Of a stretch of DNA of 64,000 nt, positions 33,668 to 43,130 are shown piece after piece. The stretch is from Candidatus Saccharimonadota bacterium. Its GTDB lineage: Bacteria > Patescibacteriota > Saccharimonadia > Saccharimonadales > Saccharimonadaceae. Position 1 is the stretch's first letter; the number at the start of each line of letters is the position of its first letter. The notes beneath the pieces were generated by a model. That model was not told the DNA's origin and did not search any database. It worked only from the letters and a program-made list of their open reading frames with translations. The stretch spans positions 1 to 64,000 of the forward strand of contig JAFRLA010000014.1 of NCBI GenBank assembly GCA_017431465.1, read 5' to 3'. The position numbers and the translations under genes were made by a program.

Positions 33668-35371
33668 CTACACCTGGAGCGTCTTATAGACTGCGGATTT
33701 TTTGAGGAGCGTTTTGTGCGAGCCCCGCGCGACGAGCCGGCCTTTATCGATGACTAAAACATCGTCGGCGAGTCGCATTAAATCTGGTTTGTGAGTGATA
33801 ACTAGCACGGTATGATTTTTGCTTAGTTTCTGAAGTACCTTAATAATTTCGGCAGTAGCGCGATCGTTCAGGGATGATGTGACCTCGTCGAATAGTAAAA
33901 TTTCGGATTTAGAAAGCAGGGTGCGGGCGAGCGAGAGTAGCTGCTTTTGGCCGGCGGAAAGGTTTGCGCCGTCATTGATCAGCGGAGTGTCATATCCTCT
34001 TTCTAGTCGCATGATGTCGTCATGTATTCCAACGACCTTACAGGCTTCAATTTGATGTTCGTGGTTGGAATCGACAAGATCGAGGTTCTGGCGAATTGTC
34101 ATGTCAAAGACAAATGGCTTCTGTGTTACAATGCTGACATTGGTCGAATAAACGTCCTTCGTATAATCCTCGGCGTTTTTGCCGTCAATCAGAATCTGGC
34201 CCTTTGTTGGCTGATAAAGGCGCAGCAGTAGCCGGAAAATCGTGGATTTCCCAGAGCCGGATTTGCCGACGATGGCAGTAAAGGTATTTGGCTCTATCGC
34301 AAAATTTAGATTCTTTACAGAGTTTTTACCGTCATAAGTAAAGCTGACGTTTTTGAACTCGACGTGGCCTTCGATGTCGTCGGTGGCGTCGGTACCATAA
34401 TCCTGCATTTGCTCGGTTTTAAAGTTTAAGAAACGGTGCATACGATTGACTGCAATCATGTTTTTTGACAGATTATAAATAGTGTCGGTAGCGCTGTCAT
34501 AATTATCTAGCATATCGTCATAGTAGCCAACGACCAAGACGAGGATGGCGATGTTCGCTTCGCCTTTCAAAATCAGGTAGGCTGACAAAAGGTAGATGAT
34601 AATGCGACCAAGGCCGAGAATGACCGGGACGGCAGAGTTAGCGATATCGTGATGGAGCCTTTTTCTTAAATTTGCGCGACGCCAAAGCCCGACAGTATGC
34701 TCAAAATATTCGTTTAAGTTACTCTTCATATCGAAAGCGTGAATCTCTTTATGTCCATCTAGAGTCTGGCTATACAGATCGGCAACTGCATCTTGTTGTT
34801 CCCTTTCTAGTCCGCCATAATAGTCGCGTCGTTTCATATGGAAGAGGAAGAGCGCGCCAGAAACGAGAATGCAACCGAGCGAAATTAGCCCAATGTTTAG
34901 ATCGACGGTAAAGAGAATTACAGCAGAAATAATAATGGCGGTAAAGCAGTTTAGGCAGTCAAAGAAATAGTCTGGGAGGGTGCGACACTCATTGATGTCG
35001 CGGAAAGCAGTGTTGATAATCGCAGCGCGCGGAATATCTTCGGAGAAGTTGGCTGGCAAGGTAGAGATCTTGGCGAGCACTTTTTGCTGGAGGTCGTTAT
35101 GAATATAGTTAGCGTTTTTGGCGTAGGCCCAGTAATTATAATGATAACAAACAATGTAAAGCACTGCACCGCCGGCAAAAGCCCCTACCATAATGAAGGC
35201 GCCATGGAAATCGCCGTCGGTTGCAAAATTAATAATTTCAGAGGCAATAAATGGCAGGGCGAGAAAGATACTAACGCGGAGTACTGCGGAAAAGTAAAGA
35301 TGGAATAGTAGGCTCTTTTTTGTTGAGCCGAAGCTAAAGAAGCGCTTCATCAGACGAACATATCTAAACAC
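33668..35371 (-). CDS. ABC exporter half-transporter, catalytically intact NBD
   Basis: A 567-residue protein with a six-helix TM domain (~1-310) and an ATPase domain. I start at GTG 35371: GGAGG lies 5 nt before it and the GTG overlaps the preceding stop; the ATG further upstream lies inside the previous gene. Walker A GKSGSGKST, Walker B ILLFDEVTSS with catalytic Glu, H-loop ITHKPD; the signature is LSAGQ instead of LSGGQ. It overlaps its partner gene by 8 nt and probably forms a heterodimer with it. The substrate is unknown. Confidence 0.88.
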   Translation of the reverse strand: MFRYVRLMKRFFSFGSTKKSLLFHLYFSAVLRVSIFLALPFIASEIINFATDGDFHGAFIMVGAFAGGAVLYIVCYHYNYWAYAKNANYIHNDLQQKVLAKISTLPANFSEDIPRAAIINTAFRDINECRTLPDYFFDCLNCFTAIIISAVILFTVDLNIGLISLGCILVSGALFLFHMKRRDYYGGLEREQQDAVADLYSQTLDGHKEIHAFDMKSNLNEYFEHTVGLWRRANLRKRLHHDIANSAVPVILGLGRIIIYLLSAYLILKGEANIAILVLVVGYYDDMLDNYDSATDTIYNLSKNMIAVNRMHRFLNFKTEQMQDYGTDATDDIEGHVEFKNVSFTYDGKNSVKNLNFAIEPNTFTAIVGKSGSGKSTIFRLLLRLYQPTKGQILIDGKNAEDYTKDVYSTNVSIVTQKPFVFDMTIRQNLDLVDSNHEHQIEACKVVGIHDDIMRLERGYDTPLINDGANLSAGQKQLLSLARTLLSKSEILLFDEVTSSLNDRATAEIIKVLQKLSKNHTVLVITHKPDLMRLADDVLVIDKGRLVARGSHKTLLKKSAVYKTLQV

Positions 35372-37118
35372 TGCCGCCTCCTTTTTCGTTATGCACACTT
35401 GGGGCATTAGCCTGGAGGTGTCGATAAATTGCGCTTCGCTTTAGTAGCCCTTCGTGGGTGCCGGAATCGGAAATTTTACCGTTATCGAGGACAATAATAC
35501 GATCGGCAAGCTTCATCAAATCTGGTTTTTTGGTAATCATCACGATGGTGCGCTCGCCTTCAAGTTTTCTGATCAGGCGTGGGACGAGTTTTGCCGTGTC
35601 GGGGTCAAGACTAGTCGTGATGTCGTCTAAAAGCAGGACTTCAGCTTCAGTTAAAATTGTGCGAGCAATAGAAATCATCTGTTTTTGGCCACCAGAAATA
35701 TTGGTGGCATTTTCGCGAAGAATGGTATTATAGCCCTGAGGCAGGGTCTCAATGAAATTATGGATGCCGGCGATTTTACAAGCTTCGATTTGATGGCGGA
35801 TATCCGGATCAACAAAGTCAAGGTTTTTCCTAATTGACATATTGAAGATAAACGGCGACTGGTTTGCCACGGCGATGTTTGAGGCATAAACGGCGCGCGA
35901 GAATTCGGAAATTTCGGTATGGTCAAGATAGATTTTGCCTTTCGTCGGCTTATTCAAGCGGAGGAGCAAATTGAAAAGCATGGTCTTCCCTGCTCCGGGA
36001 TTTCCGACGATAGCAACGCATTCGTGGCGCCGAATTTTAAAGTTAATGTCTTTTAAGATGGTTTGGCGATCAAGGCTTAGTGAAACATGGTCAAAGGTAA
36101 TCGTTCCGTCTAGATCGTCGAGGGCGAGATCGCCAAATTGTAACTCCTGGGCTGATTTATATTCTAAGATAGATTTTACTCGTTCAACCGAAGCGGAGAC
36201 TAGGCGAATCTCAGCAATAGAGTCGGAGAGTTTTTCAATACCGTCAATAACCTGGGTGTGGTAAGCGAGGAGGAGAATGAGGATGTCTAGTTCGAGATGT
36301 CCATGCGACATCAAAGATAACAATAATATATATAATACAACTTGAAAAAAGTAATAAATAAACCTAATATCTACTCCACGAATGTTGGCATAGTGACGCT
36401 GGGTCTTATAGGCTTTGTTGTAGTTTTTCTGGATCCGCGCGGTTTTTGCCTGGAGTTTTGATAGCATATTAAAAGTGCGCACTTCTTGGATGCCGGAAAG
36501 GGTTTGGCTAACGAGGTTACTGTATTTATCGTCTGCTATCTGAGTTTTCCACCAGAAAATATTGTATTTTTTGTCGCAATAGTCATGGACTTTGACATAA
36601 ATTAAAGCGGAGGCAACCATAATTAGTGTGATCGGGAGGTTGTACGAAGCGGAAATCGCGACGATGGCGACGACCTGGGCGATAGTTGTAATATACTCGG
36701 AAATCTCGTCGTTCATTTCACCGATGGCGATGACGTCGGTATTAACCGTGTTCATCAGGCGGCCTTTACTGATTTTTTTGGTGAAATTATGGTCGACGTG
36801 GATTAGTTTTTCAAAGATACGAGATTGGATAGAGTGGTAAGTATGAGCAATATTCCAAGTGTAGGCGCGGTAGTTTAAAAAATAAGTTAGGCGGTTTAAG
36901 AAATAGATTAGAGCATAGATGGAAATTAGAAAGTAGGTTTGGCCGACGTTTTGCTCGGTTAGGGCCTTAATGATAAGCGCGGCGACGATCGGCAAAATAA
37001 TTGCAAAGGCTTTATAAAGACAAGCAGTTAAAAGGGTCAGCGCAAAAAGCGGGCGACTGACTTTGGCTAATTTAAAATAGTCGCGAATTAACCGAGCATG
37101 ATCTTTGACCATAAGCAT
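35364..37118 (-). CDS. ABC exporter half-transporter, degenerate NBD
   Basis: A 584-residue TM-NBD protein paralogous to the following gene. Walker A GNPGAGKTM and signature ISGGQ are present, but the Walker B catalytic Glu is replaced (LLLLDDITTS) and the H-loop His is Lys (ITKKPD). This is the usual pattern of the non-hydrolysing partner in heterodimeric exporters. A TATAAT lies 7 nt before the first ATG, so the message is near-leaderless. It lies between rnpA and rpmH. Confidence 0.88.
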   Translation of the reverse strand: MLMVKDHARLIRDYFKLAKVSRPLFALTLLTACLYKAFAIILPIVAALIIKALTEQNVGQTYFLISIYALIYFLNRLTYFLNYRAYTWNIAHTYHSIQSRIFEKLIHVDHNFTKKISKGRLMNTVNTDVIAIGEMNDEISEYITTIAQVVAIVAISASYNLPITLIMVASALIYVKVHDYCDKKYNIFWWKTQIADDKYSNLVSQTLSGIQEVRTFNMLSKLQAKTARIQKNYNKAYKTQRHYANIRGVDIRFIYYFFQVVLYILLLSLMSHGHLELDILILLLAYHTQVIDGIEKLSDSIAEIRLVSASVERVKSILEYKSAQELQFGDLALDDLDGTITFDHVSLSLDRQTILKDINFKIRRHECVAIVGNPGAGKTMLFNLLLRLNKPTKGKIYLDHTEISEFSRAVYASNIAVANQSPFIFNMSIRKNLDFVDPDIRHQIEACKIAGIHNFIETLPQGYNTILRENATNISGGQKQMISIARTILTEAEVLLLDDITTSLDPDTAKLVPRLIRKLEGERTIVMITKKPDLMKLADRIIVLDNGKISDSGTHEGLLKRSAIYRHLQANAPSVHNEKGGGSV

Positions 37119-37134
37119 TAGTATTATTATATAA

Positions 37135-37166
37135 GAAAAAGACCACTTTTTAAAGTGGTCTTTTTC
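37135..37166. terminator. Bidirectional terminator after rpmH
   Basis: GACCACTTT-TT-AAAGTGGTC (37141-37160) is flanked by an A tract and a T tract, so it can end transcripts both ways. It separates the short rpmH unit from the ABC transporter promoter just downstream. Confidence 0.9.
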
Positions 37167-37177
37167 TCTGCGGCTTC

Positions 37178-37315
37178 TTAGGCACTAAGGCGAGCGCGAC
37201 CCTTAATGCGGCGGCGCTTTAAGACCTGGCGGCCAGATTTTGTAGCATTTCTTTTCATAAAGCCGTGCTCAGCTTTGCGCTGACGCTTGTGTGGCTGGTA
37301 TGTGCGTTTTGGCAT
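37178..37315 (-). CDS. rpmH: 50S ribosomal protein L34 (bL34)
   Basis: A 45-residue protein, [19 protein letters not shown]..., ending KGRARLSA, the classic bL34 sequence and length. The true start is ATG 37315; the upstream in-frame stretch is not ribosomal. AGGATT provides a weak SD. It is divergent from dnaA across the origin-proximal region, the usual bacterial arrangement. Confidence 0.97.
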   Translation of the reverse strand: MPKRTYQPHKRQRKAEHGFMKRNATKSGRQVLKRRRIKGRARLSA

Positions 37316-37561
37316 AATTAATCCTATAATACTTTTAAAATTATTAAATATTTGTTCTAGTATAGCATAGATTTCCACTTTTTCCAAGTAGTTTTCCACA
37401 CTTTAAACAGGTTCGAGTGGGTTTTTGTGGAAAAGTCTCCCCCTGTTCTGAGTAAAACATATTATAAAATGTAAAAAATGGCGGGGCAGGGTGTGGAAAA
37501 GTCTGGTATAATTATAAGTAATAGAGATTTTAATTGGGGGAGATAAGGAGGTAAAAGCCTG
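37316..37561. other. rpmH-dnaA intergenic region with DnaA boxes and dnaA promoter
   Basis: A 246-bp AT-rich region. It holds three DnaA-box-like 9-mers of the type TTTTCCACA (37392-37400 forward; 37426-37434 and 37492-37500 reversed). A TATAAT at 37507-37512 drives dnaA, with an SD AAGGAGG at 37545-37551. The boxes beside the dnaA promoter suggest autoregulation and possibly a second part of a bipartite origin. Confidence 0.75.
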
Positions 37562-38917
37562 GTGTTTGATGTGTGGCAAAATGTTTTAGCCGAACTAGAA
37601 CAGACGATCCCGCGCGAGGCTTTTGCAACCTTCTTTAGCAATATTAGTTTGATCTCCAATTGCGACGGCGTAGTAGTAATTGGGGTTTCTAATGTTTTTG
37701 CACAAAGTACGATTAAGAGAAAGTATGATGCCCAAGTCCGAAAGGCGTTAGAAAATAATGAGATTAAGGCGACTGAGGTTACTTATGAGGTGAAGAGCGC
37801 CGCAAAAGTGCGGCCGCGAGGGCGAGAAGTCTCTCTTGAAGAAGTTAGACCTAGTATCGGGCGTGCGGCTCGAGGATCCAGAGTTCGAGATTTTTCTTCT
37901 GGGCTAAATCCAGATTATACAATGGCTAATTTTGTACCCGGCACGAGTAACGAGCTGGCGGTCAACGTCGCAAAAAATATTATTAAAAGCCCAGGAAAAA
38001 ATCGGTTTAATCCTTTCTTCCTATATGGTGGACCGGGGCTTGGTAAATCACATTTAGTTCAAGCAGTCGGCAACGAAATTGTTCGGCGAAATCCAAATCT
38101 TAAAGTATTATATACGACGACGAATAACTTTTACTCTGAGTTTATTAAATCTATTAAAAGCAATAAAGGGGATAGTTTTGCGAAAAAATATCGTAACTTA
38201 GACGTTTTAATTATTGATGACTTCCAAGCGATTATGAAAAAGGACGCTTCGCAAGAGGAATTCTTTAATACTTTTAATGATTTATATCAGCGTAATAAAC
38301 AAGTTATTGTAACTTCTGACCGATTGCCAGACCAAATTAAAACAATTGATGCGCGCCTAGCTTCGCGTTTGGCTTGGCGTGGTCCAATTGATTTACAAAT
38401 GCCGAGTTTCGAAGAACGTTGCGCGATTTTAAAGATGAAAGCTGAGCTCCAGGGTTATGATTTAGAAGACGAGGTTGTTGAATTTATTGCCGATAATGTT
38501 CGCTCGAATATTCGAGAACTCGAAGGTGAGTTGAATAAAGTTTTACTCTATGCGGATTTGAAACAAGTTACACCGCTTGAAGTAATAAATAATGGGATGG
38601 TGACAAATAAGCGCGCAGAGCGGCGCGGATCAATTACTGCGAAACAAATAGTTTCTTATACTGCAAAAGCCTGTGACTTAACTGTGACGGAAATGTGTGG
38701 CAAGAGTCGGGTCGCACATATTAAAACTGCTCGGCAGATTGCAATGTATCTCTTGTCTGAAGAATTAGAGATGAGTACCCCGAAAATTGCTCTGGAGGTT
38801 GGTGTAAAAGACCATACGACAGTTATGCATGGTATTAAGAAAATTCGCAACGATTTGAAGCTTGATTTTAAATTACGAGAAAAACTTGAAGAAATCCGGG
38901 AGAAACTTTATGTTTAA
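37562..38917 (+). CDS. dnaA: Chromosomal replication initiator protein DnaA
   Basis: A 451-residue protein starting at GTG 37562, chosen because AAGGAGG lies 10 nt upstream. Domain I is at ~1-80, a short basic linker at ~85-125, the AAA+ domain with Walker A GGPGLGKSHL (~157-166) and Walker B LIIDDFQ, and domain IV with the DnaA-box-binding KDHTTVMHG. It opens the origin and loads the helicase. It sits between two DnaA-box clusters. Confidence 0.97.
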   Translation: MFDVWQNVLAELEQTIPREAFATFFSNISLISNCDGVVVIGVSNVFAQSTIKRKYDAQVRKALENNEIKATEVTYEVKSAAKVRPRGREVSLEEVRPSIGRAARGSRVRDFSSGLNPDYTMANFVPGTSNELAVNVAKNIIKSPGKNRFNPFFLYGGPGLGKSHLVQAVGNEIVRRNPNLKVLYTTTNNFYSEFIKSIKSNKGDSFAKKYRNLDVLIIDDFQAIMKKDASQEEFFNTFNDLYQRNKQVIVTSDRLPDQIKTIDARLASRLAWRGPIDLQMPSFEERCAILKMKAELQGYDLEDEVVEFIADNVRSNIRELEGELNKVLLYADLKQVTPLEVINNGMVTNKRAERRGSITAKQIVSYTAKACDLTVTEMCGKSRVAHIKTARQIAMYLLSEELEMSTPKIALEVGVKDHTTVMHGIKKIRNDLKLDFKLREKLEEIREKLYV

Positions 38918-39141
38918 AACTATGTTTAAAAGTTTGTGGAAAATTTGTGGGAAAGTTTTCAACAATTTAAAAAATATGTTTCAATATATGCGAGTTTTCC
39001 ATATTGTGGATAAGTTTTCCCGAATGTTTTCCACGAACATTTTTTCCGTTTTTAATCTGTTTTTGGGAGGGTTTTGCACATTTTCCACATAACTTACTAT
39101 TACTACTAAATTATTAATAAATTATAAAGGAGGACGAAAAA
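38918..39141. other. oriC: Probable oriC: DnaA boxes, DnaA-trio and AT-rich unwinding region
   Basis: The dnaA-dnaN gap of 224 bp has about six DnaA-box-like 9-mers: 38934-38942, 38945-38953, 38995-39003, 39004-39012 (TTGTGGATA, the best match), 39027-39035 and 39082-39090 (TTTTCCACA). The last is followed 5 nt later by TTACTATTACTACTAA (39095-39110), matching the DnaA-trio layout of Bacillus subtilis, then an AT-only tract and the dnaN SD AAAGGAGG (39126-39133). No gene is present. Confidence 0.85.
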
Positions 39142-40263
39142 ATGGAAATTGAATTTACACAAGAAAAATTATCACGAGCTTTAAATATTGTTTCAAAAGT
39201 CGCGGCTGCACGTCCTACTCTACCGATCTTAAGTAATGTTTTGATTAGGTCTGAAGGAAAAAAAGTTTCTCTCGTTACTACAAATCTTGATATGGCAATT
39301 GTAGATTTTGTACCAGTGACAAAAGCGACAGACGGAGTAATTACAGTACCAGCAAGACTTCTGACAGAACTTGTGAATAATTTACCGAGAGATGAGAAAG
39401 TAATTTTAAAGACCAATGGTACTAAGATAGAAGTTTTGGCCGGTAATTATTCTTCGAAAATCAATGGGGCAGATGCTGCAGATTTTCCAGAATTGCCGGA
39501 GATTGATGAAAATAAAACTGTGAAATATAAGATTGGGGCGGATGAGTTTAAATCAAGTATCTCGGAAGTGATTGTAACTACGGGGACCGATACTACGATG
39601 CCGGCTTTTACAGGTGTGTATTTTAACACATATGAAGGTAAATTATATATTGCGGCGACGGACAGTTATCGATTTGCGGAAAAGGAATTTATTTCGAAAG
39701 TAGAAAGCGAAGTTCAGGCAATTGTACCGTCTTCGGCCTTACAAGAAGTTTTGCGCTCTATTTCAGAGGACATCTCGGAAATAGAAATGGTATTTGAGGA
39801 AAATCAGGTCCGATTTAGAATGGGTGAAATCGAGATCACTTCTAAGTTAATTGATGCAACTTTCCCAGATTATCGACAGATTATTCCGAAAGATACGGAA
39901 ATTAATCTAGTGTTAGATCGGGAAGAATTGACGCGGATTACAAAGATGGCGGCAGTATTTGCGAGAGAGTCTTCTAGAGTAATTTCTTTTGAAGCGGATG
40001 CAAAAGCGGGTAAATTTTATGTTTCGTCAATTGCTAATGAAGTAGGCGAGAATAAGTCGGAAATTAAAGTAAAAGCTTCTGGATCCGGTAAGATCAAACT
40101 AGATTCGCGATTCTTGATGGATGCGCTGAATGTTTTAGAAGAAGAAAAAGTAAGAATTGATTTTTCAGCTAAATTAGGGATTGATGGCAGGCCTCGACCG
40201 ATGGTAATTAAAAATGAGAAGAGCGATAAATATATTCATATGATTATGCCGTTAGACTTTTAA
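39142..40263 (+). CDS. dnaN: DNA polymerase III beta sliding clamp
   Basis: A 373-residue clamp of three repeated domains: MEIEFTQEKLSRALNIVSKV at the start, RPTLPILSNVLI, TDSYRFAEKEF, LIDATFPDYRQIIP and the C-terminal MPLDF-type end (YIHMIMPLDF), which contributes to the peptide-binding pocket. It tethers the polymerase to DNA. A strong AAAGGAGG precedes the ATG; recF follows after 12 nt. Confidence 0.97.
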   Translation: MEIEFTQEKLSRALNIVSKVAAARPTLPILSNVLIRSEGKKVSLVTTNLDMAIVDFVPVTKATDGVITVPARLLTELVNNLPRDEKVILKTNGTKIEVLAGNYSSKINGADAADFPELPEIDENKTVKYKIGADEFKSSISEVIVTTGTDTTMPAFTGVYFNTYEGKLYIAATDSYRFAEKEFISKVESEVQAIVPSSALQEVLRSISEDISEIEMVFEENQVRFRMGEIEITSKLIDATFPDYRQIIPKDTEINLVLDREELTRITKMAAVFARESSRVISFEADAKAGKFYVSSIANEVGENKSEIKVKASGSGKIKLDSRFLMDALNVLEEEKVRIDFSAKLGIDGRPRPMVIKNEKSDKYIHMIMPLDF

Positions 40264-40275
40264 AGATTCTTTGAA

Positions 40276-41271
40276 ATGATTATAAAGAGTATAAAATTAC
40301 AGAATTTTCGAAGCCATGAACTCTATAGTTTAAAGATGGGCGATAAAACTACCCAGATTTTAGGAGAAAATGGCTGGGGGAAAACTTCGATTTTAGAGGC
40401 AATTTACATTGCGCTTACTGGGAAGAGTTTTCGAGCGGTAGATCGGGAGATTGTTCGGCGTGGCGCGGATTTTTACCGAATAGAACTAGGTCTTACAGAT
40501 GGAGAGAAAGTGGCGGTAGCGTATGATTTAGAGCGTCAAAATAGGACATTTTTGGTCAAATGTTCAAAATTTGGACGTCTGCCCAAAAAATATAAGTATC
40601 CAGTAGTGTTGTTTTTGCCAGACGATTTACATTTGGTTTCTTCTTCTCCGGCTTCGCGGCGGGGATATTTTGATAAGTTTTTAGCGCAACTTTCGCCAGG
40701 TTTTTCATCGACGCTATCTCGATATAACAAGGCGTTAAAACAGCGCAATGAGCTTTTAAAAGAGGCTAGCGTCTCGCCAGATTCTTTATTTTCATGGGAT
40801 GTGATGTTGGCGAAATATGGTTGCGAGATTAGAAAGGCTCGAAAAGAGTTGGTACAACAGCTGAATAAGCGACTTACAGAGGTTTATCGAGGAATTGCTA
40901 AAAATGAAGACGAGATCTCGATTTCGTACGAATCGTATATTGATGATGTAGATGAGAGCAAGTATCTTAAGTTGCTGACGTTAGATTTTGAACGAGATCG
41001 AGCCTTAGGGCATACGAATTTTGGAGTACATAAAGATAGTTTTGAATTTGTTTTTAATAAGTCTGTGGCGGATGGAAGTGCGTCGCGGGGGGAAGTTCGA
41101 AGTTTAGTCATCGCACTGAAATTTATTGAGGCGGAGATGTTGGAAAAGGAACTCGGAAAAAAGCCGCTAGTACTTCTAGATGATGTATTTTCTGAGTTAG
41201 ATGAAGCTCGCCAGGAGGCTTTAGTTTCGAATTTTAAGGATAACCAAATTATTCTAACAAGCGTAGGGTAA
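40276..41271 (+). CDS. recF: DNA replication and repair protein RecF
   Basis: A 331-residue SMC-like ATPase: KLQNFRSHELY at the start, Walker A GENGWGKTS (~33-41), FLPDDLHLV, a signature region ASRGEVRSLVIALK and Walker B LVLLDDVFSELD. It helps RecOR load RecA at gaps. The protein is slightly shorter than the usual 360-370. It ends 3 nt before a convergent gene, and gyrB does not follow, unlike the common dnaA-dnaN-recF-gyrB order. Confidence 0.93.
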   Translation: MIIKSIKLQNFRSHELYSLKMGDKTTQILGENGWGKTSILEAIYIALTGKSFRAVDREIVRRGADFYRIELGLTDGEKVAVAYDLERQNRTFLVKCSKFGRLPKKYKYPVVLFLPDDLHLVSSSPASRRGYFDKFLAQLSPGFSSTLSRYNKALKQRNELLKEASVSPDSLFSWDVMLAKYGCEIRKARKELVQQLNKRLTEVYRGIAKNEDEISISYESYIDDVDESKYLKLLTLDFERDRALGHTNFGVHKDSFEFVFNKSVADGSASRGEVRSLVIALKFIEAEMLEKELGKKPLVLLDDVFSELDEARQEALVSNFKDNQIILTSVG

Positions 41272-41274
41272 GTC

Positions 41275-41898
41275 TTATTCGTCGCAGAGGCCTTTATAGG
41301 TAATGTCATAATCAGCTGGGTTGATTCCCTGCTTTTCTAGATGTTTTTGGACCTCGGTAATATACTTAGCCTTTAGGTCGTCAGTACAAGTATTTAAATT
41401 AGCGGTTACTTTTATTGCGCCATCTTTTTCTTCGGCGACAATTTGGAAGTGATTATTATTCTCATCGTAATATGGTGTGATCTTTAGAATTGGATCTTTT
41501 TTGGCGTAATTGCTAGCTTCGATTTCTGCTTCGCGATCGCCGATGGAGTTTAGAATCATAGAGTCGTTTTTGTGATTTAAATACCAGGTTAGGCTGCCAT
41601 CGGACTGGTTTAAGTAATGATAAAGGTGGTTCCCCTCACCCTCTTTAATAGTAATTTCGCCAGCGTAGGTATCAAAACCGTCTTTTTTAATTTCAACAGG
41701 ATAGGTTCCTGGGATGAAAGAATGAGTACCGTTTTTATAAGTACTGTTGCCGATTTTGATTTCAGAGCTGGCTGGCGCGACGAGGATTTCTAAGGTTGCA
41801 GTTTTTTTAGAATTCACAAAAATACCGACGAGACTAATTGTTAAAATTAGCAAAATGGCGGCAACTATAATAGTGATAAGTTTAGATTTTTTACTCAT
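41275..41898 (-). CDS. Membrane-anchored protein with PEGA-like domain
   Basis: A 207-residue protein: TM helix at ~7-27, then a PEGA-type beta domain (~33-80; ILVAPASSEIKIGNSTYKNG, PGTYPVEIKKDGFDTY), and a C-terminal domain with two Cys near the end (NTCTDDL, KGLCDE). PEGA domains are extracellular and often belong to surface machinery. It is the last gene of the T4SS operon, overlapping the hydrolase gene by 1 nt. Confidence 0.75.
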   Translation of the reverse strand: MSKKSKLITIIVAAILLILTISLVGIFVNSKKTATLEILVAPASSEIKIGNSTYKNGTHSFIPGTYPVEIKKDGFDTYAGEITIKEGEGNHLYHYLNQSDGSLTWYLNHKNDSMILNSIGDREAEIEASNYAKKDPILKITPYYDENNNHFQIVAEEKDGAIKVTANLNTCTDDLKAKYITEVQKHLEKQGINPADYDITYKGLCDE

Positions 41899-43130
41899 TA
41901 TTTTACCCTCCTAAAGATACGATATGTAGAGTCTGGATAATAATTCCGACCGCGGTCGCCAGTACGGTCGCAGTGAGAGGCGGAGGCGATTTTGCCGACG
42001 CCGTCTTCTTCGACATACATTTCGACGTGAGAGGACTTAGAACGAATGTCTCCTGGTTCGAGATTATCAGCGGAGCCGATGTTCTCGATTTCAATATATT
42101 TGCCGGCTTTAGTTTGCTTGATGAGGTAATTTAAGACATTGGCGGCGCCGCAACAGTAGAAATCTGGGTCAGCGCCAGAGGCGCGCATTACGGCCGTCAC
42201 GAAAGCGTCGCAACTTTTACCAATATCAGAGCAGCTGTCGCCGAGCCCGACAATACCTGTAGAGCTTAGGGCCTCGCGGTATTCTGGCTTAGGGTCGTCT
42301 GGTCCGTGGCTTCGGTCTGGCCAAGAGAATGCTAGGGCGGTGGCGTTGATGTCGCCACTATAAGTGGCGCAAATTGCGGTTATGTCGATATCATCTGGAA
42401 TTTCGGAGCCGATTGGATATTTGCCGCCTGGTTGGATATTCTCTTGTTTGGCGAGTTCAGCGGAAGACGGAAAACCATTTTTCTTGGCGGCTGGTTCGAC
42501 GATTTCTTTGATCATTTTCTCGATATTAGCGATATAGGCCGTTGGGTTATTACCATCACTGGAAGGGGCGTAAATTGGGATAACTTTGTTTAGATATTCA
42601 TGAAGATTATAGTTATTTGGATCTAGATATTGAAAAGCCTCATCATAGTAGCCAGCACGGAGAACTTTTTTACCAGCCCAGGCGTTGATACTCTCTTCGA
42701 CGCTATTAAATTTAGCAAAATAGCCGTTATTTGGAGTTTTATAGGCGTTCGGGGCGTTTTTTCTGGCGCGAATGCCAAGCCAGTTATTAGTAGCAAGGGC
42801 TAGATCACTAGTACCAGTACCAGACTCTAGTTGCATCTGAACGATTAGGACTTCCCAGGGCGTACCGAAAGTTCTTTGGGCTTCCATGGCGGCAGGGCCG
42901 TAGATTTCGACGGCTTGTCTAACGCGCTCGTAGCCTACGCCCGTGATTTGCTTGCCAGCGCTACTTCCTGAGATACAATTGCTGCCGCCATTTGGGTTGT
43001 AATAATAAATACCATTTTTATCATATTTACTCATGGTAGATTTATCAAGGATGTAGCCGTTTTCTTCGGCAGCGAAGACGGGGGTGGCGGCGAGAAGGGC
43101 GGCGAGGAGGATGAGGGCTAGGCGCTTCAT
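41898..43130 (-). CDS. Secreted bifunctional peptidoglycan hydrolase (glucosaminidase + NlpC/P60- or CHAP-like)
   Basis: A 410-residue protein. Signal peptide at ~1-21 (LLAATPVFAAEE). Residues ~60-215 are a glucosaminidase-type domain (LIVQMQLESGTGTS with catalytic Glu, NNWLGIRARK). Residues ~295-408 carry KSCDAFVTAVMRASG with the Cys nucleophile and SSHVEMYVEEDG with the His, typical of Cys peptidases or amidases of NlpC/P60 or CHAP type. It would cut glycan and peptide bonds locally to let the T4SS through, as VirB1-type hydrolases do. GGAGG lies before the ATG, which overlaps the previous stop by 4 nt. Confidence 0.82.
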   Translation of the reverse strand: MKRLALILLAALLAATPVFAAEENGYILDKSTMSKYDKNGIYYYNPNGGSNCISGSSAGKQITGVGYERVRQAVEIYGPAAMEAQRTFGTPWEVLIVQMQLESGTGTSDLALATNNWLGIRARKNAPNAYKTPNNGYFAKFNSVEESINAWAGKKVLRAGYYDEAFQYLDPNNYNLHEYLNKVIPIYAPSSDGNNPTAYIANIEKMIKEIVEPAAKKNGFPSSAELAKQENIQPGGKYPIGSEIPDDIDITAICATYSGDINATALAFSWPDRSHGPDDPKPEYREALSSTGIVGLGDSCSDIGKSCDAFVTAVMRASGADPDFYCCGAANVLNYLIKQTKAGKYIEIENIGSADNLEPGDIRSKSSHVEMYVEEDGVGKIASASHCDRTGDRGRNYYPDSTYRIFRRVK

